Shown: positions 11,064 to 18,796 of the stretch, in pieces
Layout: each line of letters begins with the position of its first letter
Position numbering within the stretch: the stretch's first letter is position 1
From: Butyrivibrio sp.
Lineage (GTDB): Bacteria > Bacillota > Clostridia > Lachnospirales > Lachnospiraceae
Direction: 5' to 3'
Length of the DNA: 64,000 nt
NCBI GenBank assembly: GCA_015056565.1
Contig: SVGB01000004.1
Coordinates: forward strand, 118,078-182,077
Notes under the pieces: model-generated
What the model was told of the DNA's origin: nothing
What the model saw: only the letters and a program-made list of their open reading frames with translations
The model's database searches: none
Program-made: the position numbers and the translations under genes

Positions 11064-12590
11064 ATGGGTTTTAATTCCTTTAATTTTATACTCCTGTTCC
11101 TGCCAATTCTCCTTATAGTCTGGTTTCTTTTGAACAGGTCAAAAAAATATGTCCTGGCAGATATTTTCCTGACAGGTATGTCGCTATACTACTATTACAC
11201 CTTTGGAGTATCTTTCCTTGTTATCCTTCTTGGGAGCATCATAGTAAATTATGCACTCAGCATGGTGATTGAAAAGATTCCCCAGTCAGGAAAACTGGTC
11301 AAGGTAATAGGAGTAATCTTTAATCTGTCCCTTTTGTTTTATTTCAAGTATCTTGGATTTTTCATGGACAACGTAAGTGCCATTGCTGGTACTGACCATT
11401 TTACAAAAGAGATACTTATGCCCATAGGTATAAGCTTTTTTACCTTTGGACAGATTTCTTTTATCGTAGACAGGGCAAATGGGGAAGCTGGGAATTACAC
11501 ATTTCTGGAGTATATCCTGTATACAGCATATTTTCCAAAACTTATCCAGGGACCTATAGCTTTCCACAAGGAGATGATAGACCAGTTCAAGGATAAAGAG
11601 CTTAGGCGCTTTGACAGTGACAGATTTTCCAAGGGTCTTATGAGCTTTATCATTGGACTTGGTAAAAAAGCTATTCTGGCAGACACCCTCTCAAAAGCCG
11701 TAAATTATGGTTTTACCAACACATATTTTTTAGACACCATCACTGTTATCTTTGTGATGCTCGCTTATACATTCCAGATATATCTTGATTTTTCAGGCTA
11801 CTGCGACATGGCAGGCGGCGTCAGCCTCATGCTGGGGTATGAGCTTCCTGTGAACTTTAATTCACCATATAAGGCTGCGACGTCAAAAGAATTGTGGCAG
11901 AGATGGCACATGACTCTTTCAAGGTTCTTTATCAAGTATGTCTATATTCCTCTTGGTGGCAGCAGAAAGGGAAAAGTAAGGACCATAATAAATGTCCTTA
12001 TAGTATTTGTGCTCAGCGGATTGTGGCACGGAGCTGGCTGGACTTACATCTGCTGGGGACTGATGCAGGGTCTTTTGGTTGTATGGGATGACCTTGGAAT
12101 TGTTGGTGTAAAGAATAATTCAGAAGATGTAAGATCCAAAAAGCCAAGATATCTCTTAAGAAAAGAGCCTCTTATCATGATACCAAGAGCTCTTTCAAAT
12201 GCTCTGACTTTTATGATGTTCGTTATATCCCTGGTGTTTTTCAGATCCCAGGATATGGCTTATGCACTAGGTATGTTCAAGAGGGCAACGTACTGGACAT
12301 ATCCGGGATTTTTGCATAGAACAGCATCTCAGCTTGAAATCGGAGAAAACTATGTACTTCGTCAGATATTTTTAAGGGGAAATCTTCCAGGGGGCGAAAA
12401 TGCAGCATACATGATAACTTTCATAGTTCTTTTACTTGTATCCGGGTTTATCATGACAAGAAAAAATACCAGTGAGATCATAAAGACAACCAAGATGACA
12501 ACAAGGACAGCCCTTGGATACGCCATCATATTTATCTGGTCATTTATCTCACTTTCAAATGTAAGCACATTTATTTACTTCCAGTACTGA
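11064..12590 (+). CDS. MBOAT family O-acyltransferase (AlgI-like)
   Basis: 508-residue polytopic membrane protein with about ten helices. It has the MBOAT hallmarks DFSGYCDMAGG, WQRWHMTLSRFF and the catalytic-His block LSGLWHGAGWTYICWG. Members such as AlgI, PatA and DltB move acyl groups across the membrane onto polysaccharides or teichoic acid. The next gene (12 bp downstream) encodes an anchored SGNH-like partner, which argues for acetylation of a surface glycan rather than D-alanylation, since no dltA/dltC is nearby. The acceptor is unknown. Confidence 0.92.
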   Translation: MGFNSFNFILLFLPILLIVWFLLNRSKKYVLADIFLTGMSLYYYYTFGVSFLVILLGSIIVNYALSMVIEKIPQSGKLVKVIGVIFNLSLLFYFKYLGFFMDNVSAIAGTDHFTKEILMPIGISFFTFGQISFIVDRANGEAGNYTFLEYILYTAYFPKLIQGPIAFHKEMIDQFKDKELRRFDSDRFSKGLMSFIIGLGKKAILADTLSKAVNYGFTNTYFLDTITVIFVMLAYTFQIYLDFSGYCDMAGGVSLMLGYELPVNFNSPYKAATSKELWQRWHMTLSRFFIKYVYIPLGGSRKGKVRTIINVLIVFVLSGLWHGAGWTYICWGLMQGLLVVWDDLGIVGVKNNSEDVRSKKPRYLLRKEPLIMIPRALSNALTFMMFVISLVFFRSQDMAYALGMFKRATYWTYPGFLHRTASQLEIGENYVLRQIFLRGNLPGGENAAYMITFIVLLLVSGFIMTRKNTSEIIKTTKMTTRTALGYAIIFIWSFISLSNVSTFIYFQY

Positions 12591-12602
12591 TATAGGTTTA
12601 GA

Positions 12603-13700
12603 ATGGCAAAAGAAAATTCATCTGCAAATTTCATAAAAAAGCTCTTTGTCATGATCCTTGCGCTCATGGTGCTGGTGTCAGGAATTGTATTTATCTTCGA
12701 TCCCTTTTACCACTACCACAAGCCATGGCTTGGACTTAAGGCTGTCCTTAATGACAAGGAGTACCAGTGCATAGGGACTCTTAAGCATTTTGATTATGAC
12801 GCTCTAATTGTTGGATCTTCAGTTATGGAAAACAACGATAATTCCTGGTTTGACAGTGCTTATGGTGTAACGTCCATAAAGGCCATTAGGTCCTACGGAG
12901 CAACGGCTGATCTGTGTTATCTCATGGATACTGCATTTAAGGATCACGATATAAAGTATGTATTTTATAACATTGATCCTTCATCTTTGAGCCAGGAGCC
13001 TGTGACCACCTACGAATCAACAGGGTGTCCTATGTACCTGTATGATGACAACCCTTTTAATGACTTTCCATATCTTTTTAACAAGGATGTACTTTTTGAA
13101 AAGATCCCTTACCAGGTGGCAAATTCCTTTATGGGTGATTACAACGAAAACCTGTCCTACAACTGGGCCAAGTGGAAGACCTTCGGATCCGACATGGCTC
13201 TGGGACTGTACCACAGGTCTACGGAAACTGTAGATATGATGGATGAGACGGTTTATGACGATCAGCTTTATGCCAATATTGATTTTCTGGTTTCAGAAGT
13301 TGAAGCTCATCCTGACACAGAGTTTATCTTTTTCTATCCGTCATATTCAATGCTGTGGTGGGATATGAGCTACAGGGCAGGAGAGACGGAAGCTGTTATC
13401 CACTGTGAAAAAGAGATGACGAAAGCTCTTTTGCAGCACAGCAATGTAAAGGTTTTCTGTTTTCAGGCGGATGAAGAGGTCATCACAAACCTTGATAACT
13501 ACATGGATACCATCCATTTTTCACCAGAGATAAACAAAAGGATGCTGGATCATATCCTGGCAGGAGAATACGAACTTACCCTTGATAACTACGAAAAAGA
13601 GCTGGATAAGGTCAAGGCTTTTTCTGATAAGGTGCAAAGTGAACTTATCGGATACTATGAGGACAACGGGCTGCTGACCTATAAAGCCGAATGGGAATAG
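12603..13700 (+). CDS. Membrane-anchored SGNH-like acyltransferase partner (AlgJ/AlgX/DltD-like)
   Basis: 365 residues with one N-terminal membrane helix (about 12-36) and a large extracellular domain. The GSSVMENN motif (about residue 72) stands in the place of the GDS block and the late DTIHFS motif (about residue 301) supplies an Asp-x-x-His pair, the layout of SGNH-type enzymes that finish acyl transfer started by an MBOAT protein. Overall identity is too low to name a subfamily. It directly follows the MBOAT gene, so both probably work on the same surface polymer. Confidence 0.7.
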   Translation: MAKENSSANFIKKLFVMILALMVLVSGIVFIFDPFYHYHKPWLGLKAVLNDKEYQCIGTLKHFDYDALIVGSSVMENNDNSWFDSAYGVTSIKAIRSYGATADLCYLMDTAFKDHDIKYVFYNIDPSSLSQEPVTTYESTGCPMYLYDDNPFNDFPYLFNKDVLFEKIPYQVANSFMGDYNENLSYNWAKWKTFGSDMALGLYHRSTETVDMMDETVYDDQLYANIDFLVSEVEAHPDTEFIFFYPSYSMLWWDMSYRAGETEAVIHCEKEMTKALLQHSNVKVFCFQADEEVITNLDNYMDTIHFSPEINKRMLDHILAGEYELTLDNYEKELDKVKAFSDKVQSELIGYYEDNGLLTYKAEWE

Positions 13701-13705
13701 TTCTT

Positions 13706-13734
13706 TTTACATAATCTAAAAAATGGTATATTAT
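13706..13734 (+). promoter_or_regulatory. murG promoter
   Basis: -35 TTTACA (13706-13711), 17-bp spacer, -10 TATTAT (13729-13734), 38 bp before the murG GTG start. Confidence 0.6.
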
Positions 13735-13771
13735 ATTAAACTGCAATCAAAGAAAAAAGAAGGAAATAAAA

Positions 13772-14851
13772 GTGAGCGAACAGGCTACTAAGAAGATCGT
13801 TCTTACAGGTGGCGGAAGTGCAGGACATGTAACACCTAACATCGCCCTGATCCCAGCCCTTAAGAATGCAGGATTTGAAATATATTACATTGGTTCCTAT
13901 AACGGTATTGAGAAAAAGCTTATCGAGGACTACAACATTCCATATTTTGGAATATCGACAGGTAAGCTTCGCAGATACTTTGATCCCAAGAACTTCTCTG
14001 ATCCATTCAGGGTAATGAAGGGATTTTCTGAGGCGACCAAGCTCCTTAAGAGGATAAAGCCTGATATCATTTTTTCTAAAGGCGGATATGTAAGTGTTCC
14101 GGTCGTAAGGGCTGCTGGTTTTTTAAAAATTCCTTATATTGTCCATGAGTCAGATATGACACCAGGTCTTGCCAATAAGCTCAGTATGACAGGAGCAAGG
14201 AAGATCTGCTGCAATTTCCCAGAGACCATGAGGATCTTGCCTGCAGAGAAGGCCGTTCTTACAGGAACTCCCATAAGGGATGAACTTTCACAAGGCTCCA
14301 GGGAGGCAGGCAAGAAGCTCTGCGGCTTTGAAGATGACAAGCCAATACTTATGGTAATTGGCGGAAGCCTTGGTGCCCAGTCAGTCAACGAGACAGTAAG
14401 GTACGCACTACCCAGACTTCTTCCACATTTCAATGTTGTGCATATCTGTGGAAAAGAGAAGATGGACAACTTAAAGCTATCTGTCCCAGGCTACAAGCAG
14501 TTTGAATATGTTAAGAACGAACTTAAAGATATCTTTGCAATGGCTGATATTGTTGTTTCAAGGGCAGGTGCCAACTCAATCTGTGAGCTGCTTGCTCTGA
14601 AAAAGCCCAATATCCTTATCCCTCTTTCAACCAAGTCAAGCAGAGGAGACCAGATGCTTAATGCCAGAAGCTTTGAACAGCAGGGATTTTCGATGGTCAT
14701 CGATAATGACGACCTTGATGAGGACATTTTAGTTGAGACAATTGGAGATCTTTACAACAACAGAGAGAAATTTGTGGAAGCCATGAGCAAAAGCAATCTT
14801 CATAGTGCAACAAACACCATAGTGAAGATCATCTTGGAAGAAATACAGTAA
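13772..14851 (+). CDS. murG: UDP-GlcNAc--undecaprenyl-PP-MurNAc-pentapeptide GlcNAc transferase MurG
   Basis: 359-residue GT28 glycosyltransferase that makes lipid II on the inner membrane face. Typical motifs are LTGGGSAGHVTPNIAL near the N-terminus, HESDMTPGLANKL, GGSLGAQSVNETV and SRAGANSICELLALKKPNILIPL. It starts with GTG, with AAGGAAA about 8 bases before. It stands alone with its own promoter rather than in a dcw cell-wall cluster. A second murG could exist elsewhere in the genome; the family call itself is firm. Confidence 0.93.
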   Translation: MSEQATKKIVLTGGGSAGHVTPNIALIPALKNAGFEIYYIGSYNGIEKKLIEDYNIPYFGISTGKLRRYFDPKNFSDPFRVMKGFSEATKLLKRIKPDIIFSKGGYVSVPVVRAAGFLKIPYIVHESDMTPGLANKLSMTGARKICCNFPETMRILPAEKAVLTGTPIRDELSQGSREAGKKLCGFEDDKPILMVIGGSLGAQSVNETVRYALPRLLPHFNVVHICGKEKMDNLKLSVPGYKQFEYVKNELKDIFAMADIVVSRAGANSICELLALKKPNILIPLSTKSSRGDQMLNARSFEQQGFSMVIDNDDLDEDILVETIGDLYNNREKFVEAMSKSNLHSATNTIVKIILEEIQ

Positions 14852-14871
14852 TAGAAATTGAGGATAATATA

Positions 14872-15114
14872 ATGATCTATAATACTAAAGGAACCTGTTC
14901 AACACAGATAGAGCTTGATGTTGTGGATGGATTTGTCAGAAATGTAAAGTTTACAAAGGGATGTAATGGAAATCTTCAGGGCATCAGTAAACTTGTAGAG
15001 GGAATGAAGGCGGAGGAAGCTATTGAAAAGCTTCGCGGGATCAAGTGCGGATTTAAGAATACTTCATGTCCTGATCAGCTTTCATACGCTATAGAGCAGG
15101 CTATGGCCAACTAA
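14872..15114 (+). CDS. TSCPD domain protein (TIGR03905 type)
   Basis: 80-residue stand-alone TSCPD domain. It has T-K-G-TCS, KFTKGCNGNLQGIS, and the naming motif as TSCPDQLSYAI near residue 64, with four cysteines placed to bind a metal. The domain otherwise occurs at the C-terminus of class II ribonucleotide reductases. Function of the short form is not known. It lies 20 bp after murG, likely in the same transcript. Confidence 0.88.
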   Translation: MIYNTKGTCSTQIELDVVDGFVRNVKFTKGCNGNLQGISKLVEGMKAEEAIEKLRGIKCGFKNTSCPDQLSYAIEQAMAN

Positions 15115-15130
15115 AATTGTCACTATCGGA

Positions 15131-15159
15131 TTTACTTTTTACCTTTTGATTCGTATAAA
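15131..15159 (+). promoter_or_regulatory. Promoter of the 181-residue unknown gene
   Basis: -35 TTTACT (15131-15136), 17-bp spacer, -10 TATAAA (15154-15159), 23 bp before the ATG; AAAGGAGAT lies at 15167-15175. Confidence 0.5.
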
Positions 15160-15182
15160 CATCTATAAAGGAGATAAAAGTT

Positions 15183-15728
15183 ATGTCTGAGATGAACGAT
15201 TTATTACGCAAAGAAAAAACCAAGAACACCACCGTGTTCGATACTACAAAAAAATCTGAGTATCTTCCTCAGGAGATGGTCAACCCCTACGATATGCAGG
15301 GCTCTATCATGGCGCCACCTCCTGTTTTTGAGAACAAGAAAAATGTTAAGGTAAAGTACAGTCCTGAAGACATGAAGGCCCTTGGTAAGCTCACTGACAA
15401 TATTGAAAAGCTCAATATTGATGATATCAATGTCCAGGATGATGAGAGCATTCGAAAGTATGACAAGAAGCTTGTGCAGATGACAAGGACATTAAAAGAA
15501 TTTGATAATATGTCCAGGATCTTCCCTGATTTCTTCAGAGAGCTCCCTGCTTCAAGAAAGAAGATCGTGGGAGAAAAGATAACAAAGATGCGCAGGATAT
15601 ATGAGTTCTGCCTGTTGCATAATAAGCGCATAGAGGAGGATGAGGTTCTGCACTACAAGCAGACTGAGAGAAATATAGAGACTCCTCCGGATAAGCCACC
15701 AGTAGATAATTATGGATCAGAAACCTGA
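15183..15728 (+). CDS. Unknown soluble protein, 181 residues
   Basis: No domain recognised. The protein is hydrophilic with no signal peptide or membrane helix. The first ~55 residues look disordered (KNTTVFDTTKKSEY, MAPPPVFENKK), the middle (58-165) is predominantly helical and charged, and the tail is Pro-rich (ETPPDKPPVDN). It has a strong ribosome site (AAAGGAG), its own promoter, and shares a bidirectional terminator with the convergent rubrerythrin gene. Codon use is like its neighbours, so it is a real gene, probably restricted to Lachnospiraceae. Confidence 0.75.
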   Translation: MSEMNDLLRKEKTKNTTVFDTTKKSEYLPQEMVNPYDMQGSIMAPPPVFENKKNVKVKYSPEDMKALGKLTDNIEKLNIDDINVQDDESIRKYDKKLVQMTRTLKEFDNMSRIFPDFFRELPASRKKIVGEKITKMRRIYEFCLLHNKRIEEDEVLHYKQTERNIETPPDKPPVDNYGSET

Positions 15729-15744
15729 TAAATATGCCAAAAAG

Positions 15745-15775
15745 CGGCGCTGCACATTACGTGTAGCGCCGTTTC
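15745..15775. terminator. Bidirectional terminator, GCGCTGCAC-type hairpin
   Basis: Stem CGGCGCTGCAC (15745-15755) / GTGTAGCGCCG (15761-15771) with one G-U pair and a 5-nt loop, flanked by AAA on the left and TTTC on the right. It separates the convergent unknown gene and rubrerythrin. The hairpin sequence recurs at 18660-18682 and 20398-20428. Confidence 0.8.
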
Positions 15776-15785
15776 TTAATGTTTA

Positions 15786-16325
15786 TTATCCGAAGTATCT
15801 CTTAAGGAGACCTGCAAAAGCTTTGCCGTGCCTTGCTTCATCTCTTCCAATCTCATGAACAACGTCGTGGATTGCATCCAGGTTAAGCTCTTTTGTCTTC
15901 TTAGCAAGATCAGCTCTTCCCTGAGTTGCTCCATACTCTGCCTCAGCACGAAGCTCAAGGTTCTTCTTGGTGGAGTTTGTAAGATCTTCTCCAAGGAGCT
16001 CTGCGAACAAAGCAGCATGCTCTGCTTCTTCCCAGGCTGCTTTCTCATAGAAGGCACCAATCTCTGGATATCCCTCTCTTATAGCAACTCTTGCCATTGC
16101 AAGGTACATACCAACTTCTGAACACTCACCAGTAAACATCTCACGAAGAGACTGCTTAACATCATCAGGAGCGCTGCTTGCTACACCAAGAACGTGCTCG
16201 CATGCCCATACTTTCTCACCTTCCTGTTTACTGAATTTTTCAGCGGGAGCTTTACACTTAGGGCAGAACTCCGGCGGCTGATCTCCTTCATGAATGTAAC
16301 CACAAACCTGACATACCCATTTCAT
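15786..16325 (-). CDS. Reverse rubrerythrin (NADH peroxidase-type)
   Basis: 179 residues. An N-terminal rubredoxin-like iron site (CQVCGYIHEG ... CPKCKAP) precedes a four-helix ferritin-like diiron domain with EVGMY, EEAEHAALF and EIGRDEARH. The rubredoxin-first order defines reverse rubrerythrin, which in clostridia reduces hydrogen peroxide with electrons from NADH or other reductases and protects against oxygen. The start is ATG 16325 with AAAGGAG upstream; the longer in-frame start is not supported. Upstream lies an inverted repeat that could be a PerR-like operator. Confidence 0.92.
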   Translation of the reverse strand: MKWVCQVCGYIHEGDQPPEFCPKCKAPAEKFSKQEGEKVWACEHVLGVASSAPDDVKQSLREMFTGECSEVGMYLAMARVAIREGYPEIGAFYEKAAWEEAEHAALFAELLGEDLTNSTKKNLELRAEAEYGATQGRADLAKKTKELNLDAIHDVVHEIGRDEARHGKAFAGLLKRYFG

Positions 16326-16426
16326 AGTACGATCTCCTTTCTTGCGCATAGCGCTCATGCATCTTTATGCATTATTCGAATCGGTGTTGAATCTAGCATA
16401 ACATATTAGAAACTAAATTCCGTGAA

Positions 16427-16447
16427 TTTTATAATTATTTTATAAAA
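16427..16447. promoter_or_regulatory. Inverted repeat between rubrerythrin and the RpiR gene (possible PerR-like operator)
   Basis: Perfect TTTTATAA (16427-16434) / TTATAAAA (16440-16447) with a 5-bp gap. It resembles the PerR core TTATAAT-N-ATTATAA, but the spacing is 2 bp too long, so the assignment is weak. Rubrerythrin genes are common peroxide-stress targets. Confidence 0.35.
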
Positions 16448-16497
16448 GACTAAGTATTTGTTTGAAAATTTATTTCATTCAAAAGGTCAATAAGAGT

Positions 16498-16503
16498 TAT
16501 AAT
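16498..16503 (+). promoter_or_regulatory. -10 element of the RpiR gene
   Basis: TATAAT, with only a weak -35 (TCATTC at 16475-16480, 17-bp spacer). The predicted transcript start near 16510 excludes the TTG at 16505 as start codon and supports ATG 16562. Confidence 0.4.
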
Positions 16504-16561
16504 ATTGATATGGGCGAAATTGGTGCGCCATTATTTCGAAAACCTATGGAGGATGCAATAC

Positions 16562-17431
16562 ATGAATATTGTCAGTGAGAAAATAAAGAGTCATTATGAC
16601 ACACTCCCTGCATCAGAGAGGCTTGTAGCGGATTATGTCCTTGAGAATAAGGATGCACTTTTCCAGCATCCTATAAAAGAACTGGCAACACTTTCTGGAA
16701 CAACCCAGGCTGCCTGGACCAGATTTGCGCAGGCAATCGGCTATAGCGGGCTTAAGGATCTTAAAAATGCATATTATGCAGAGGCCAATACCACTTTAGA
16801 GCAGACAGATAAGGGTGGTCCGAAAATTGCCTTTAAAGATGTGAATGAATATACATCACTTCAGTCAATTGCTGACAATATCTGTGCCACAAGCGTTCAG
16901 GCAGTTCAGACCACATACAGACTGTTTGATGCAGGTACCTTTAGCGAAACAGTAACAGATATTGTAAGGGCCAAGCAGATACAGGTATTTGGTGTTGGTA
17001 CAGCAAGCGTGGCAGCTTATGATCTATACTGCAAGCTTCGCAGAATACACTACAATGTAATATTCAATCACGATCATCATATGAATCTGATGACAGTATC
17101 TCAGATAGGTCCGGAGGATGTAGCAATTTTCTTTTGTGACAATGCAAAAAACACTGAGATCATGCAGCTCTTTTCTATTGCAAAAGAGCGAAAAGCTGTT
17201 ACAATAGCAGTTACGAAGCTTGGAAATAACGCTCTTACAACCGGATGCGACCATGTTTTATTTGCCACATCTCCTGAGATAGATAAAAAGAGCGGAATCA
17301 CAAGTTCAAGGTTTGCGCAGCTCTTTATTGTAGACACTCTCTACACAGCGATCGCAAACAGAGACTATGAGAACATCAAGGGATATCTTAAGAATTCTTA
17401 CGATGTTTTCCATGACACAGCACGAGAATAA
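16562..17431 (+). CDS. MurR/RpiR family transcriptional regulator
   Basis: 289 residues. The N-terminal helix-turn-helix domain (about 1-77) reads LPASERLVADYVLENKDALFQHPIKELATLSGTTQAAWTRFAQAIGYSGL, and the C-terminal SIS domain (about 110-260) is expected to bind a phosphosugar. Family members control sugar-phosphate or MurNAc use. Here luxS follows after 18 bp, so it may sit in the luxS-mtnN operon, an unusual partner. GGAGG lies 9 bases before ATG 16562. Confidence 0.9.
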   Translation: MNIVSEKIKSHYDTLPASERLVADYVLENKDALFQHPIKELATLSGTTQAAWTRFAQAIGYSGLKDLKNAYYAEANTTLEQTDKGGPKIAFKDVNEYTSLQSIADNICATSVQAVQTTYRLFDAGTFSETVTDIVRAKQIQVFGVGTASVAAYDLYCKLRRIHYNVIFNHDHHMNLMTVSQIGPEDVAIFFCDNAKNTEIMQLFSIAKERKAVTIAVTKLGNNALTTGCDHVLFATSPEIDKKSGITSSRFAQLFIVDTLYTAIANRDYENIKGYLKNSYDVFHDTARE

Positions 17432-17449
17432 TTAAAGGAATGGGTTAAT

Positions 17450-17929
17450 ATGGAAAAAATAGCAAGTTTTACTGTTAATCATCTCGACCTTGAGCCGGGA
17501 ATCTATGTTTCCAGAAGGGACAAGGTTGGCCAGGAGACAATAACAACATTTGATCTGAGGATGACAGCTCCCAATAAAGAGCCGGTAATGAACACAGCTG
17601 AGATTCATACTCTTGAACACTTAGGTGCTACCTTCCTTAGGAATGATCCCGAGTACAAGGACAAGACCATCTATTTTGGACCGATGGGCTGCAGAACAGG
17701 CTTTTATGTTGTTCTTGCAGGAGAGCTTGATTCAATAGATATTGTTCCTCTTATTACGAGAATGTTTGAGTTTGCCAGAGATTTTGAGGGTGAGGTTCCT
17801 GGAGCCAGTGCAAGAGATTGCGGCAATTACCTGGACATGAACCTTGGTATGGCTAAGTATATCGCAAAAAGATATTTGGATAATACTTTATACAGAATCG
17901 ATAATAAACATCTTGTGTATCCAGAATAA
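17450..17929 (+). CDS. luxS: S-ribosylhomocysteine lyase LuxS
   Basis: 159-residue metalloenzyme that cleaves S-ribosylhomocysteine to homocysteine and the AI-2 precursor DPD. It has the metal-binding HTLEH motif near residue 53, RDCGNYLDMNL with the conserved Cys near residue 124, and MGCRTGFYV. Length is normal. The next gene, mtnN, makes its substrate, so these two genes complete the detoxification branch of the activated methyl cycle. Confidence 0.97.
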   Translation: MEKIASFTVNHLDLEPGIYVSRRDKVGQETITTFDLRMTAPNKEPVMNTAEIHTLEHLGATFLRNDPEYKDKTIYFGPMGCRTGFYVVLAGELDSIDIVPLITRMFEFARDFEGEVPGASARDCGNYLDMNLGMAKYIAKRYLDNTLYRIDNKHLVYPE

Positions 17930-17945
17930 AGAGGAGTTATAAGTA

Positions 17946-18641
17946 ATGAAAATTGGAATAATCGGAGCTATGGAGGTAGAGGTTGCTACCTTAAAGAGCG
18001 AGATGAATGTGAAAAACGTAGTTACCAAGGCATCAATGGAGTTTTGCGAAGGAACTGTAGGTAACACGGATGTTGTTATAGTAAGAAGCGGAGTTGCCAA
18101 GGTTAACGCAGGTATCTGTGTTCAGATCCTTGTAGATCTGTTTAATGTAACTCATATTATCAATACTGGTGTCGCAGGATCACTTGATGCCAGGATCAAT
18201 ATTGGTGATATAGTTCTTTCAACAGACGCATGCTACCACGATGTGGACGCAACTGTATTTGGATATAAAAAGGGAGAGGTTCCACAGCTTGGAATACATG
18301 CTTTCCCAGCAGATGCTTCATTGAGGGAAGCTGCTAAGGCAGCGATTAAGAAGGCTGCTCCAGACCTTGGAGTATTTGAAGGAAGGGTATGCAGCGGAGA
18401 TCAGTTTGTATCATCTCCAGATGTTAAAAAAGCCATCATCGATGAGCAGGGCGGAATGTGCACTGAAATGGAAGGTGCAGCAATTGCCCAGGGATGCTAC
18501 CTTAACAAGATTCCATTTGTGATCATCAGGGCTATATCTGATAAGGCTGATGGAAGTGATATTGTAGATTATCCTGTATTTGAAGAAAAGGCTGCTCACG
18601 ACTGCGCAGCGTTAGTAAAAGAGATGATCAGCTCTTTTTGA
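17946..18641 (+). CDS. mtnN: 5'-methylthioadenosine/S-adenosylhomocysteine nucleosidase
   Basis: 231-residue Pfs-type nucleosidase that releases adenine from MTA and SAH, giving S-ribosylhomocysteine for LuxS. It has the N-terminus MKIGIIGAMEVEVATLK, NTGVAGSLD, EMEGAAIAQ and the catalytic-Asp region ISDKADG. It lies 16 bp after luxS with AGAGGAG upstream, and its transcript ends at the hairpin at 18660. Confidence 0.97.
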   Translation: MKIGIIGAMEVEVATLKSEMNVKNVVTKASMEFCEGTVGNTDVVIVRSGVAKVNAGICVQILVDLFNVTHIINTGVAGSLDARINIGDIVLSTDACYHDVDATVFGYKKGEVPQLGIHAFPADASLREAAKAAIKKAAPDLGVFEGRVCSGDQFVSSPDVKKAIIDEQGGMCTEMEGAAIAQGCYLNKIPFVIIRAISDKADGSDIVDYPVFEEKAAHDCAALVKEMISSF

Positions 18642-18659
18642 TTATTTTGCAAAGATAAG

Positions 18660-18692
18660 GCGTTGCACCTAAGGTGCAGCGCTTTAGTTTTA
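18660..18692 (+). terminator. Terminator of the luxS-mtnN operon
   Basis: Stem GCGTTGCACC (18660-18669) / GGTGCAGCGC (18673-18682) with one G-U pair and a 3-nt loop, followed by TTTAGTTTTA. Same hairpin family as at 15745 and 20398. Confidence 0.8.
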
Positions 18693-18714
18693 GATGTATA
18701 TTTTTCCAATTTGC

Positions 18715-18743
18715 TTGATACAAGCAGGCACATCTGCTACACT
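18715..18743 (+). promoter_or_regulatory. pgi promoter
   Basis: -35 TTGATA (18715-18720), 17-bp spacer, -10 TACACT (18738-18743) preceded by TGC (extended -10-like). The start site should be near 18750. Confidence 0.65.
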
Positions 18744-18753
18744 TTAAGGCGAA

Positions 18754-18769
18754 TTGGAAACGTTTTCCT
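18754..18769. promoter_or_regulatory. Candidate CcpA cre site in the pgi leader
   Basis: TTGGAAACGTTTTCCT matches 15 of 16 positions of the Bacillus cre consensus WTGNNARCGNWWWCAW. It lies just after the predicted start site, where a bound regulator would block elongation. The assignment rests on the consensus only. Confidence 0.45.
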
Positions 18770-18796
18770 ATTTTCATAAACGGAGGTTTTATTATA

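Noticed and set aside
16427..16447. Definite PerR box before rubrerythrin
   Set aside because: The arms are 8-5-8 rather than 7-1-7, so only a tentative operator is reported.
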